Shown here piece by piece: positions 1 through 5,359 of a DNA stretch of 7,387 nt (its first letter is position 1; each line of letters opens with the position of its first letter). The notes beneath the pieces were generated by a model. The model made no database searches. It saw only the letters and a program-made list of their open reading frames with translations, and had not been told where the DNA came from. The position numbers and the translations under genes are program-made. Source of the DNA: Spirochaetia bacterium UBA2205 (lineage in GTDB: Bacteria; Spirochaetota; UBA4802; UB4802). The stretch spans positions 1 to 7,387 of the forward strand of contig DCUV01000046.1 in NCBI GenBank assembly GCA_002328585.1. Direction: 5' to 3'.

Positions 1-858
1 TATGATGTTATTTGTGATATGACACATAAAGAAATACCGTATACCAATACATGGATACCGCTTTCGGATATCATTACCAATGATTTAAAAAGTAAACAAA
101 GTGTTGCGAGGAAAGATTTTTCATATCTGGATAAACGTATAAGGATGACTGTTGATATTAACCTTTCAAATTTATATGACAATTCAGATGTCACAACAGA
201 TGATTCGGCGTCAACACCACCAGGTATGCCATCGGAAACATATAAAAAATGGGGTTTTGAGGATAGTGCGGATATTTCTTTTTATAATCAGTATCATCGT
301 TTAGTGCTGACCCCCTATATTTACTATATGCGACAGGATGATCAGTATTTGCAAAATTTACTGCGCGGAACGCTTTATTATACCTACCTGTTTAATCCTT
401 ATGTTAATCCATACCATAAATCGCAGGTTGATACTGTTGTGGTAACAAAAGATGATAATTTACGCCCAATTTTATTCCGTGAAACGGTTGGCGCCTCGTT
501 TACCTATAGTTATTTTACCGGGCGATTTGGTGTTGGTTTTGAAAAGCAGACGCAGGACCCAGAGGAACAAATGCTCTATGGTGCAGAGTCAATTTTGCAA
601 ATACAGATACCTTTTTTAGACTATTTTATGTATACATTTAATCTTGATAATTTTATTTCACGGCCTGAGAATAACAACGGTAACTATCAAATCAGAACTG
701 AGATAAAGAACACCCTGAGTGTAACGGTTACCAGCTGGTTGGCACTGTCAATACGCCATCGCTGGTTTTATTATAATCCCCTGGAAACACAGATATCCTA
801 TAAATATACGCAGATTTTAATCAGTCTGGATGTTAAGGCAAAATTTAAAGTGTTTTAA
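1..858 (+). CDS. Probable outer-membrane beta-barrel protein, C-terminal part (5' end outside window)
   Basis: The frame is open from base 1, so the gene begins upstream; the first ATG in view (base 19) is probably internal. The visible 285 residues are rich in Tyr, Phe, Asn and Asp. They form repeated short stretches of alternating polar and hydrophobic residues separated by polar turns, for example around LRGTLYYTYLF, VGASFTYSYF, RFGVGFEK and LALSIRHRWFYY. The protein ends in a beta-strand with a terminal Phe (LDVKAKFKVF). This is the usual look of an outer-membrane beta-barrel whose last strand carries the Phe recognised by the BAM assembly machinery. No enzyme motif or long hydrophobic helix is visible, and any signal peptide would lie outside the window. 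I do not recognise the specific family, so transport, structural or adhesive roles are all possible. No clear terminator follows. The barrel assignment is inferred from composition and strand pattern only. Confidence 0.6.
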   Translation, partial: YDVICDMTHKEIPYTNTWIPLSDIITNDLKSKQSVARKDFSYLDKRIRMTVDINLSNLYDNSDVTTDDSASTPPGMPSETYKKWGFEDSADISFYNQYHRLVLTPYIYYMRQDDQYLQNLLRGTLYYTYLFNPYVNPYHKSQVDTVVVTKDDNLRPILFRETVGASFTYSYFTGRFGVGFEKQTQDPEEQMLYGAESILQIQIPFLDYFMYTFNLDNFISRPENNNGNYQIRTEIKNTLSVTVTSWLALSIRHRWFYYNPLETQISYKYTQILISLDVKAKFKVF

Positions 859-1038
859 CTATGGGTTTTCACTGCTATGTGGTGTGATGGTATCTAAAGC
901 AAAGATCTCTGGAATTTTCTAAACAAAGAATGTATCACCGCAACTATAATGATTGCCATGTAAATAAAGTACATTTATTCCGTATAGCCTTCTTTTTATA
1001 TTCATCATAATAATTTTTTTGTCAAGATAGTTTTATCA
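859..1038. other. Non-coding AT-rich spacer
   Basis: No frame of useful length is present on either strand between the outer-membrane protein gene and the promoter of the next short frame. A small AT-only inverted repeat (AATAAA 963-968, TTTATT 974-979, 5-base loop) and a run of seven T at 1014-1020 are present. They are too far apart to form a standard intrinsic terminator. I see no RNA gene or riboswitch core here. Confidence 0.5.
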
Positions 1039-1067
1039 TTGCATTTGATTATTCTGTGATGTATAAT
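1039..1067 (+). promoter_or_regulatory. Probable sigma-70-type promoter for the short frame at 1099
   Basis: TTGCAT at 1039-1044 is followed after exactly 17 bases by a perfect -10 box, TATAAT, at 1062-1067. Transcription would start near 1074 and give a leader of about 25 bases before the ATG at 1099. The -35 box keeps only the TTG core, but spacing and -10 box are ideal. AT-rich DNA produces chance -10 boxes. The support here is that the promoter, the AAAGAAGG ribosome binding site (1087-1094) and the ATG are correctly arranged. Confidence 0.45.
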
Positions 1068-1098
1068 TCATTTATGTCTATTAATTAAAGAAGGTTTT

Positions 1099-1326
1099 AT
1101 GCTAAATCCCGTTGTCCTTTTGCTTAATAAAGCTTTATATGAATTTGTGAAAGATGATTTTCAAAACCATAACTTTGCTCCTGTTTTCATTGATAAAAAA
1201 AATTGTAATCAAGATACAATAGCTCAAAGTAATCCGAATATTGTCTTATTTGATGTGGAAGAACATAAAGATACTGATTACATACTATACATGAACATTA
1301 TAATTTCTTTGCCATCATTGGATTGA
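1099..1326 (+). pseudogene. Short frame resembling the front half of a receiver (REC) domain, probably frameshifted
   Basis: The 75-residue product has a good Shine-Dalgarno (AAAGAAGG, 1087-1094, 4-base spacer) and a promoter upstream. Residues 1-53 read as beta1-alpha1-beta2-alpha2-beta3 of a response-regulator receiver: PVVLLLNKALYEF, then APVFID, then NPNIVLFDVEE. The Asp in LFDVEE sits where the phosphoacceptor would be, but the paired acidic residues normally found after beta1 are absent. The frame then loses receiver character. In the frame starting at 1278, bases 1278-1331 encode LHTIHEHYNFFAIIGLMS, which fits alpha3 and beta4 of a receiver at about the right distance from the Asp. That frame stops at 1332, and nothing like alpha4-beta5-alpha5 follows. 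The likely reading is a decayed or truncated receiver gene. A sequencing error, or a genuine 75-residue protein, remains possible. No output domain is seen. Confidence 0.45.
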
Positions 1327-1382
1327 TGTCATGAGCTATCGCCCAAAAAAAAGAAAAATAGAAGGCCAACTTTTCTACAGCT

Positions 1383-1400
1383 TTTCATGTAAATCATGAA
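1383..1400. repeat. Palindrome A: TTCATG-N5-CATGAA
   Basis: TTCATG (1384-1389) and CATGAA (1395-1400) form a perfect 6-bp inverted repeat with a 5-base centre. The left half begins with TTTCATGTAAA, which recurs at 1659-1669. It could be a dimeric regulator site or a small RNA hairpin. There is no T-run after it, so it is not a standard terminator. Confidence 0.4.
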
Positions 1401-1469
1401 GTTGCCATTCAATTTTTATAAATTTTGTACTGCTGATGATATATGATGAATATAAATGGACATTACTAT

Positions 1470-1498
1470 TTGACATAATACTATACGTGTACTACATT
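1470..1498 (+). promoter_or_regulatory. Possible sigma-70 promoter with perfect -35 box
   Basis: TTGACA at 1470-1475 matches the -35 consensus exactly. After 17 bases comes TACATT (1493-1498), a 4-of-6 match to the -10 box. No gene with a ribosome binding site starts soon after. If active, it would make either a small RNA or a leader of about 260 bases for the PilZ gene, running through the GC-rich hairpin at 1562-1616. In AT-rich DNA this may be chance. Confidence 0.25.
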
Positions 1499-1561
1499 TA
1501 TAATTTAGATGAGTTAACGATGGCTGGCTTATAACCATTAATAAAGGATGAAAATTAAACA

Positions 1562-1616
1562 AACCTAAACCATGCTCCCATCGCCTCGCGAACGAGATGG
1601 GGATAGGGGTAAGGTT
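1562..1616. repeat. GC-rich imperfect hairpin, possible repeat-element remnant
   Basis: The outer arms AACCT (1562-1566) and AGGTT (1612-1616) enclose CCCATC (1577-1582) pairing with GATGGG (1596-1601). Inside these, TCG/CGA (1586-1588 with 1593-1595) closes a CGAA tetraloop, with a 3-base bulge (GCC) on the left arm. Bases 1571-1616 are much richer in GC than their surroundings. No T-run follows, so an intrinsic terminator is unlikely. The form recalls small dispersed palindromic repeats, but copy number cannot be judged from one window. Confidence 0.4.
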
Positions 1617-1658
1617 AATAATACTTTTATGAAAAAGTATGTTGTTATGAACAAATCA

Positions 1659-1686
1659 TTTCATGTAAACTTTCTGTATCATGAAA
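1659..1686. repeat. Palindrome B: TTTCATG-N14-CATGAAA
   Basis: A perfect 7-bp inverted repeat, TTTCATG (1659-1665) and CATGAAA (1680-1686), shares the 11-base word TTTCATGTAAA and the 8-base word ATCATGAA with palindrome A. It ends 19 bases before the -35 box of the PilZ-gene promoter, a usual position for an activator site. Binding is inferred from position only. Confidence 0.35.
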
Positions 1687-1704
1687 AAAACGGGCAAATT
1701 TTTA

Positions 1705-1732
1705 TTGAAAAACAGTCTAACAATACTACAAT
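1705..1732 (+). promoter_or_regulatory. Probable sigma-70-type promoter of the PilZ gene
   Basis: TTGAAA (1705-1710, 5 of 6 to consensus) is followed after 16 bases by TACAAT (1727-1732, 5 of 6). Transcription would begin near 1739, about 27 bases before the ATG at 1767. It is the best-matching promoter in the window as a pair of boxes. Confidence 0.5.
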
Positions 1733-1766
1733 TGGCTAAGATAAAAATAATTAATTGGGTTATACT

Positions 1767-2864
1767 ATGTCAGAACAAATACGTACGATAACTGATAGGA
1801 ACCAGTTTGCTAAGATTTTTTCAATTTTTTTCCTTAATAATGCTAATGTTTTTTTGCGAACCTCAAGTGGTGATTTAAAAATTACCTTTATGGGTTTTGC
1901 AGACGGTACTGCAGCATTTAAAATACCATATGTTAAAAACATGTCGGATACCTGTATTATACTGACACGGAAAGATAACTACCTTATCAATGGTTATTTC
2001 AAATTTAAAGAAAAAGATCTGGATGAAATGTATGTTTTATATCCGATGCAGTTTCAGATAATTTCAAATGTGCGCAGGGAAGAAAGGGTTGACGTATCGT
2101 CTGCGGGGAAGTCGGTTTTGTTTTTTACCAACGCTATTTCAGATTACATATTGCAAAATTCACTGGCTCTTTCTCTTAAAAAGGTGGATAACGTAAAAGA
2201 GATTTTACGGTATGATCTTGATAAACGTTTCCCGTATGTAAAAATATATTTTCTCAATGAAGGATTGTCAGACCCACGCATGAAATATTTTTATAATAGT
2301 CCGGTACCCTTTTTTGTTCCTGATATAAAAGCGCAGCCTGATGCAAAGAGTGAAAAAATATTCAATATTTTTATAAACGAAATTTATTCAAAAGATTATA
2401 TGCTGCAAAACAGGAAGAATTTAATCTCTGAGATATCGGTGCCAATTTTATATCATGGTAAAATTCCCTATGGCTATATTCAGATAAATAGCGAAAAGCC
2501 GCTGACCGATGGTATTTTTTCGGTTATACGACGGATGGGTGTTGTTACTGATGAGCTTTTTAAAAAATATAAGATATTTATACCCGAGAATGACCGTTTG
2601 CTTGTTGCCGATGCGTCAGCCAGCGGTATTGGCATTGTTTTCAGGGAAAGAAAATATATTCGCTATTTTAAGGAAGGCAGCTATGTGATTGGCGATATAC
2701 TGTTACCCAATGGAACTAAAGCCAATGTATTAACAGTTGTACGGAACATCACATTGATGGAAAATAAGATCATTAAAGTTGGTTGTCAGATAAAGGATAT
2801 TGATGCCTTGAGTGAGGTGCATTACCATGAATATCTGGAATCTACTGGCATGAAAGTGGAATAA
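1767..2864 (+). CDS. PilZ-type protein with split c-di-GMP motifs (DUF1577-like)
   Basis: Probable cyclic-di-GMP-binding regulator of 365 residues, soluble, with no signal peptide or membrane segment. Residues 1-100 form a beta-rich N-terminal module like those preceding PilZ domains in YcgR-type proteins. The RxxxR motif is at 103-107 (RREER). The [D/N]xSxxG motif of PilZ is at 282-287 (DASASG), followed by beta-strands to about residue 345. In ordinary PilZ domains these motifs are close together; here 174 residues lie between them. Residues 224-269 of that insert (SVPILYHGKIPYGYIQINS onward) look like the core of a GAF-type fold. The overall plan reminds me of Leptospira DUF1577 proteins, but I could not check this. 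I chose ATG 1767 over the in-frame TTG at 1755; neither has a strong ribosome binding site. It lies 78 bases upstream of flgN with no terminator between, so a functional link to flagellar control is likely but inferred. Confidence 0.7.
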   Translation: MSEQIRTITDRNQFAKIFSIFFLNNANVFLRTSSGDLKITFMGFADGTAAFKIPYVKNMSDTCIILTRKDNYLINGYFKFKEKDLDEMYVLYPMQFQIISNVRREERVDVSSAGKSVLFFTNAISDYILQNSLALSLKKVDNVKEILRYDLDKRFPYVKIYFLNEGLSDPRMKYFYNSPVPFFVPDIKAQPDAKSEKIFNIFINEIYSKDYMLQNRKNLISEISVPILYHGKIPYGYIQINSEKPLTDGIFSVIRRMGVVTDELFKKYKIFIPENDRLLVADASASGIGIVFRERKYIRYFKEGSYVIGDILLPNGTKANVLTVVRNITLMENKIIKVGCQIKDIDALSEVHYHEYLESTGMKVE

Positions 2865-2877
2865 CATATAAAAATCC

Positions 2878-2904
2878 TCAATCTATTTTGTAAAATTCCG
2901 ATAG
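2878..2904 (+). promoter_or_regulatory. Possible sigma-28 (FliA) promoter of the flgN operon
   Basis: The 8-mer TCCGATAG at 2897-2904 matches six of eight bases of the sigma-28 -10 consensus GCCGATAA, including CCGATA. Eleven bases upstream is TCAATCTA (2878-2885), four of eight to TAAAGTTT, at the standard spacing. The start would be near 2912, leaving a leader of about 31 bases for flgN. A weaker sigma-70 alternative, TTGTAA (2888-2893) and TAGTAT (2912-2917) with an 18-base spacer, overlaps it. Late flagellar genes such as flgK and flgL are classic sigma-28 targets, which favours the first reading. Confidence 0.4.
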
Positions 2905-2925
2905 GTAATAGTAGTATTAGCATTT

Positions 2926-2949
2926 TTCCAAGGAGGGAATATATGGATG
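2926..2949 (+). promoter_or_regulatory. flgN ribosome binding site inside a candidate CsrA-binding hairpin
   Basis: The strongest Shine-Dalgarno of the window, AAGGAGGG (2930-2937), lies 5 bases before the flgN ATG. The same bases form a hairpin: TTCC (2926-2929) pairs with GGAA (2936-2939) around the hexaloop AAGGAG, which fits the CsrA loop consensus ANGGAN. With flanks, CAAGGAGG matches CANGGANG. A second ANGGANG (ATGGATG, 2943-2949) overlaps the start codon, its GGA 13 bases from the first. No other ribosome binding site in this operon contains GGA. CsrA binding is inferred; any consensus Shine-Dalgarno contains GGA, so chance is a real alternative. Confidence 0.4.
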
Positions 2950-3437
2950 CCCTGCACCACATAGAACCTATCATCAAAAAAGAGATAGCAATATATAATC
3001 AGTTATTGGCAATAGAAGAACAAAAAAAGGATGCTATCATAGCGTTCAATGGGGAGCAACTTTTTTTATTTTCTAAAGAACAGGAAAAATACGTACATGA
3101 ATTAGAAAATTTAGAAGCAGCACGCCAGAAGGTATTAAACAATACAACAAAACAGGGATTACAACAAGGCAATATATCACTTAAAGATTTTATTATGATA
3201 GCCAGCGCTAATAATACTGAGAATGTAGTATTGCTGGGGTATGAATTAAAGAAAAAAATAGAAAAGTTTTCACGGCTTTATGAGAGCAACAAAAAGCTCA
3301 TAGATGATAATATGGAATTTTTTAATATAATCCTTTCATCATTGCGAAAAGCAACCAGCTATGAGACAGGATATGGTCCTGAAGGATTGGCCATGCGCAG
3401 TGCTAGTGGAGCAGTTTTAATGAATAAAACGGTGTGA
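2943..3437 (+). CDS. flgN: FlgN-type flagellar export chaperone
   Basis: Cytoplasmic chaperone that in well-studied bacteria binds the C-terminal helices of FlgK and FlgL and delivers them unfolded to the flagellar type III export apparatus. The product has 164 residues, close to the usual size. It is almost wholly helical: long amphipathic helices cover about 1-70 (rich in Glu, Lys and Gln, heptad-like) and 78-138. The segment NMEFFNIILSSLRKATSYETGYGPEG (split here as residues 123-132 and 133-148) is the typical FlgN C-terminal pattern of a last helix followed by a Tyr/Gly/Pro tail. Sequence identity in this family is low, so the call also rests on position directly before flgK and flgL. The start is fixed by the very strong ribosome binding site. 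It is the first gene of the operon, and its stop lies 8 bases before the flgK ATG, which suggests translational coupling. Confidence 0.85.
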   Translation: MDALHHIEPIIKKEIAIYNQLLAIEEQKKDAIIAFNGEQLFLFSKEQEKYVHELENLEAARQKVLNNTTKQGLQQGNISLKDFIMIASANNTENVVLLGYELKKKIEKFSRLYESNKKLIDDNMEFFNIILSSLRKATSYETGYGPEGLAMRSASGAVLMNKTV

Positions 3438-3440
3438 GGT
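3436..3440 (+). promoter_or_regulatory. flgK ribosome binding site (decides the start)
   Basis: GAGGT overlaps the flgN stop codon and lies 5 bases before ATG 3446. This favours ATG 3446 over the in-frame GTG at 3434, which would add four residues (MRYN) not expected at a FlgK N-terminus. Confidence 0.6.
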
Positions 3441-3445
3441 ATAAT

Positions 3446-5356
3446 ATGAATTCAACATTCATGGGAATAGAGATTGGGAAACGAGGATTACTTGCTCATC
3501 AGCAGGCGCTGCACGTAACAGGGCATAACATATCCAATGCTGCCAATGAAGAATACTCCCGTCAGCGTGTTGTCATAACTGCTTCAGATCCATTATATGT
3601 TCCTGCTCTGAATAGAGCACAGCAGCCCGGTACTATTGGTCAGGGTGCTGAGGTGCAAAGTATAGAGCGTATTCGCGATGAATTTATTGATGACCGCATC
3701 ATGGTAGAAAAGCAGGCATTTGGGTATTGGAAGACACGTAATGATTTTATCTATCAGGTTGAGATGGTGTACAATGAGCCATCCGATCAGTCCATACGGA
3801 GCAGGCTGGATGCACTGTGGGAAGGTTTTCAAGAATTATCAAAATATCCTGAAGAGCGTTCAACACGGGAAGTGGTAAAGGAAAAAGCAATTGCACTGGC
3901 AAATGAAGTAAAATATGTATATGGTAAGCTATATGATCTGCAGAAGCAGGCAAACCGGCAGATTTTTCATACCGTTTCTCAGATTAATGAATATGCACAG
4001 ACGATACGTGATCTGAATGAGCGGATAATGAAATCAGAAGCACTGGGTGATAATCCCAACGATTTAAAAGATAAACGCGATGCTTTAATTGAAAAACTTT
4101 CACAGCTTGTAAATATTAACGTTAGCCGAACAGATAAAGATGAGCTTATTGTATATATTGGATCGGAAAATTTAGTGCAGGGCGAAGTTTTTAGACCTCT
4201 TGTTGCCATTGAAGATCCTGAAAATAACGGTTTGTACAGGGTGTTGTGGAAGCAAACATCTACTGATGTCGGTATTCAGAGCGGTGAGCTGGCAGGATTG
4301 TTATCCATCAGGGATAGTGTGTTAAAACAGAACATCAATGATGTCAATGCATTTGCTGTCAATATAACCGACCTTATCAATGAAGTGCACAGGGATGGTT
4401 TTGGAAAAAATAATCAGACCAATAACAATTTCTTTAAAGCTATACCGGTAAGTGATAATGTTGAAGGCAATTTTGATCTTAATAATGATGGCATCAACGA
4501 TGTGACCGCACTTTTTAAAATTTCCGGCAACAATAAGGTAGATGCCTCCGCTGCAATTGGTATTAATGGTACGCTCTCCTTCATTAAAAATAATGCAATT
4601 GATCAGGAGATTAAAATAAACTACTATGCTACTGATACATTGCTTGATGTAATACAACGGATTAACGATGCAAAGATTGGGGTGGCAGGGTACATCAATC
4701 ACAATAGCCAATTAGCTTTTAAGGCTACTATCGCCGAAGATACGGACAAAAAGAATTTTATTATTCGTCATCTGGAAGATTCAGGACAGCTTCTGGTGGG
4801 CTTTGCCGGTATTTTAAAGGAATCAGGTCCGCAAGGTTCATTTGATTACCGGCGTGTAGATGATATCCGTAAAATTATAGCTTCACGGGAACATATAACC
4901 ATCACACCAATGTTTAATCCTGCGTCGTATATGGATATTGATGATGCAATCAAGTTTGATATTGATTCCATTGCTGCTGCTAAAGGGAAGGATTTAGGCG
5001 GTACCGGTGATGTTAATACCACCAATGGTGTGGGTGATGGTAGCAATGCATTGGCACTGGCTGCATTAAAACATAAACATGCGATGATTGATGCCAATGC
5101 TACGTTCAATGATTTTTATACCTCGCTGATAGGGCGTATTGGTTCGCAGGGTGAGGAAGCTAAGGACAGAGTGGCAAATCAGGAAACGCTTATGAAAAAT
5201 CTGGCTAATTTACGTGAGTCAGTTTCCGGAATTAATCTGGATGAAGAGATGGCTAACATGGTTCAATTTCAACATGGATACAATGCATCGGCACGGGTCA
5301 TTGCCATGATTGACAGGATGCTGGAAACCATTATTAAATTAGGTACAGGGGTATAA
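3446..5356 (+). CDS. flgK: Flagellar hook-associated protein 1, FlgK
   Basis: Structural protein of the first hook-filament junction zone, exported through the flagellum; in spirochaetes it acts in the periplasm. The product has 636 residues, longer than the enterobacterial protein. The N-terminal rod/hook helix is clear at residues 1-45 (MGIEIGKRGLLAHQQALHVT, then GHNISNAANEEYSRQRVV). Residues 100-225 carry the conserved coiled-coil segment, with LDALWEGFQELSKYPEERST at 122-141. A central insert has a DxNxDGxxD loop (344-352) and a region like the flagellin IN motif (about 370-458). The C-terminus has the GDVNTTNGVGDGSNALALAA segment (about 521-540) and the terminal helix INLDEEMANMVQFQHGYNAS (596-615) that polymerises with the N-terminal helix. 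The gene starts 8 bases after the flgN stop and ends 3 bases before flgL. Nothing suggests truncation. Confidence 0.97.
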   Translation: MNSTFMGIEIGKRGLLAHQQALHVTGHNISNAANEEYSRQRVVITASDPLYVPALNRAQQPGTIGQGAEVQSIERIRDEFIDDRIMVEKQAFGYWKTRNDFIYQVEMVYNEPSDQSIRSRLDALWEGFQELSKYPEERSTREVVKEKAIALANEVKYVYGKLYDLQKQANRQIFHTVSQINEYAQTIRDLNERIMKSEALGDNPNDLKDKRDALIEKLSQLVNINVSRTDKDELIVYIGSENLVQGEVFRPLVAIEDPENNGLYRVLWKQTSTDVGIQSGELAGLLSIRDSVLKQNINDVNAFAVNITDLINEVHRDGFGKNNQTNNNFFKAIPVSDNVEGNFDLNNDGINDVTALFKISGNNKVDASAAIGINGTLSFIKNNAIDQEIKINYYATDTLLDVIQRINDAKIGVAGYINHNSQLAFKATIAEDTDKKNFIIRHLEDSGQLLVGFAGILKESGPQGSFDYRRVDDIRKIIASREHITITPMFNPASYMDIDDAIKFDIDSIAAAKGKDLGGTGDVNTTNGVGDGSNALALAALKHKHAMIDANATFNDFYTSLIGRIGSQGEEAKDRVANQETLMKNLANLRESVSGINLDEEMANMVQFQHGYNASARVIAMIDRMLETIIKLGTGV

Positions 5357-5359
5357 ACC

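Larger units (their letters stand above)
1327..1766. other. 440-base intergenic stretch with repeats and promoter-like sites
   Basis: No convincing gene lies here. It contains the tail of the probable receiver remnant, two related palindromes with the shared word TTTCATGTAAA (1383-1400 and 1659-1686), a perfect TTGACA box at 1470-1475, a GC-rich imperfect hairpin (1562-1616), and the promoter of the PilZ gene (1705-1732). Frames of 32 codons (1436-1534) and 36 codons (1629-1739) exist but lack a well-placed ribosome binding site. The mixture of remnants and repeats suggests an eroded stretch of genome. Confidence 0.5.

Noticed and set aside
963..1020. AATAAA/TTTATT hairpin plus a T-run as a terminator for the outer-membrane protein gene
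   Set aside because: The stem is AT-only and the T-run begins more than 30 bases after it, which is not an intrinsic terminator.
1436..1534. 32-codon + strand frame, hydrophobic and Tyr-rich
   Set aside because: There is no ribosome binding site and the low-complexity AT-rich codons look like chance. Part of the frame lies over the TTGACA box.
1562..1630. GC-rich hairpin as a rho-independent terminator
   Set aside because: The stem is interrupted by large internal loops and no U-tract follows the outer arm.
1629..1739. 36-codon + strand frame starting MKKYVVMNKS
   Set aside because: It has no well-placed ribosome binding site (the nearest AAGG is about 14 bases away), overlaps the PilZ-gene promoter, and has no recognisable motif.
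1755..1766. TTG start four codons upstream for the PilZ gene
   Set aside because: The ATG at 1767 is a better start codon, and the TTG has no better ribosome binding site.
859..1766. Cyclic-di-GMP or other riboswitch ahead of the PilZ gene
   Set aside because: I looked for a GEMM-type conserved core and found none. The only structured piece does not match a class I know.
3434..3445. GTG start for FlgK overlapping the flgN stop by four bases (GTGA)
   Set aside because: The overlap is attractive, but GAGGT is correctly placed for ATG 3446, and MNSTFMGIEIGKRG fits the expected FlgK N-terminus.
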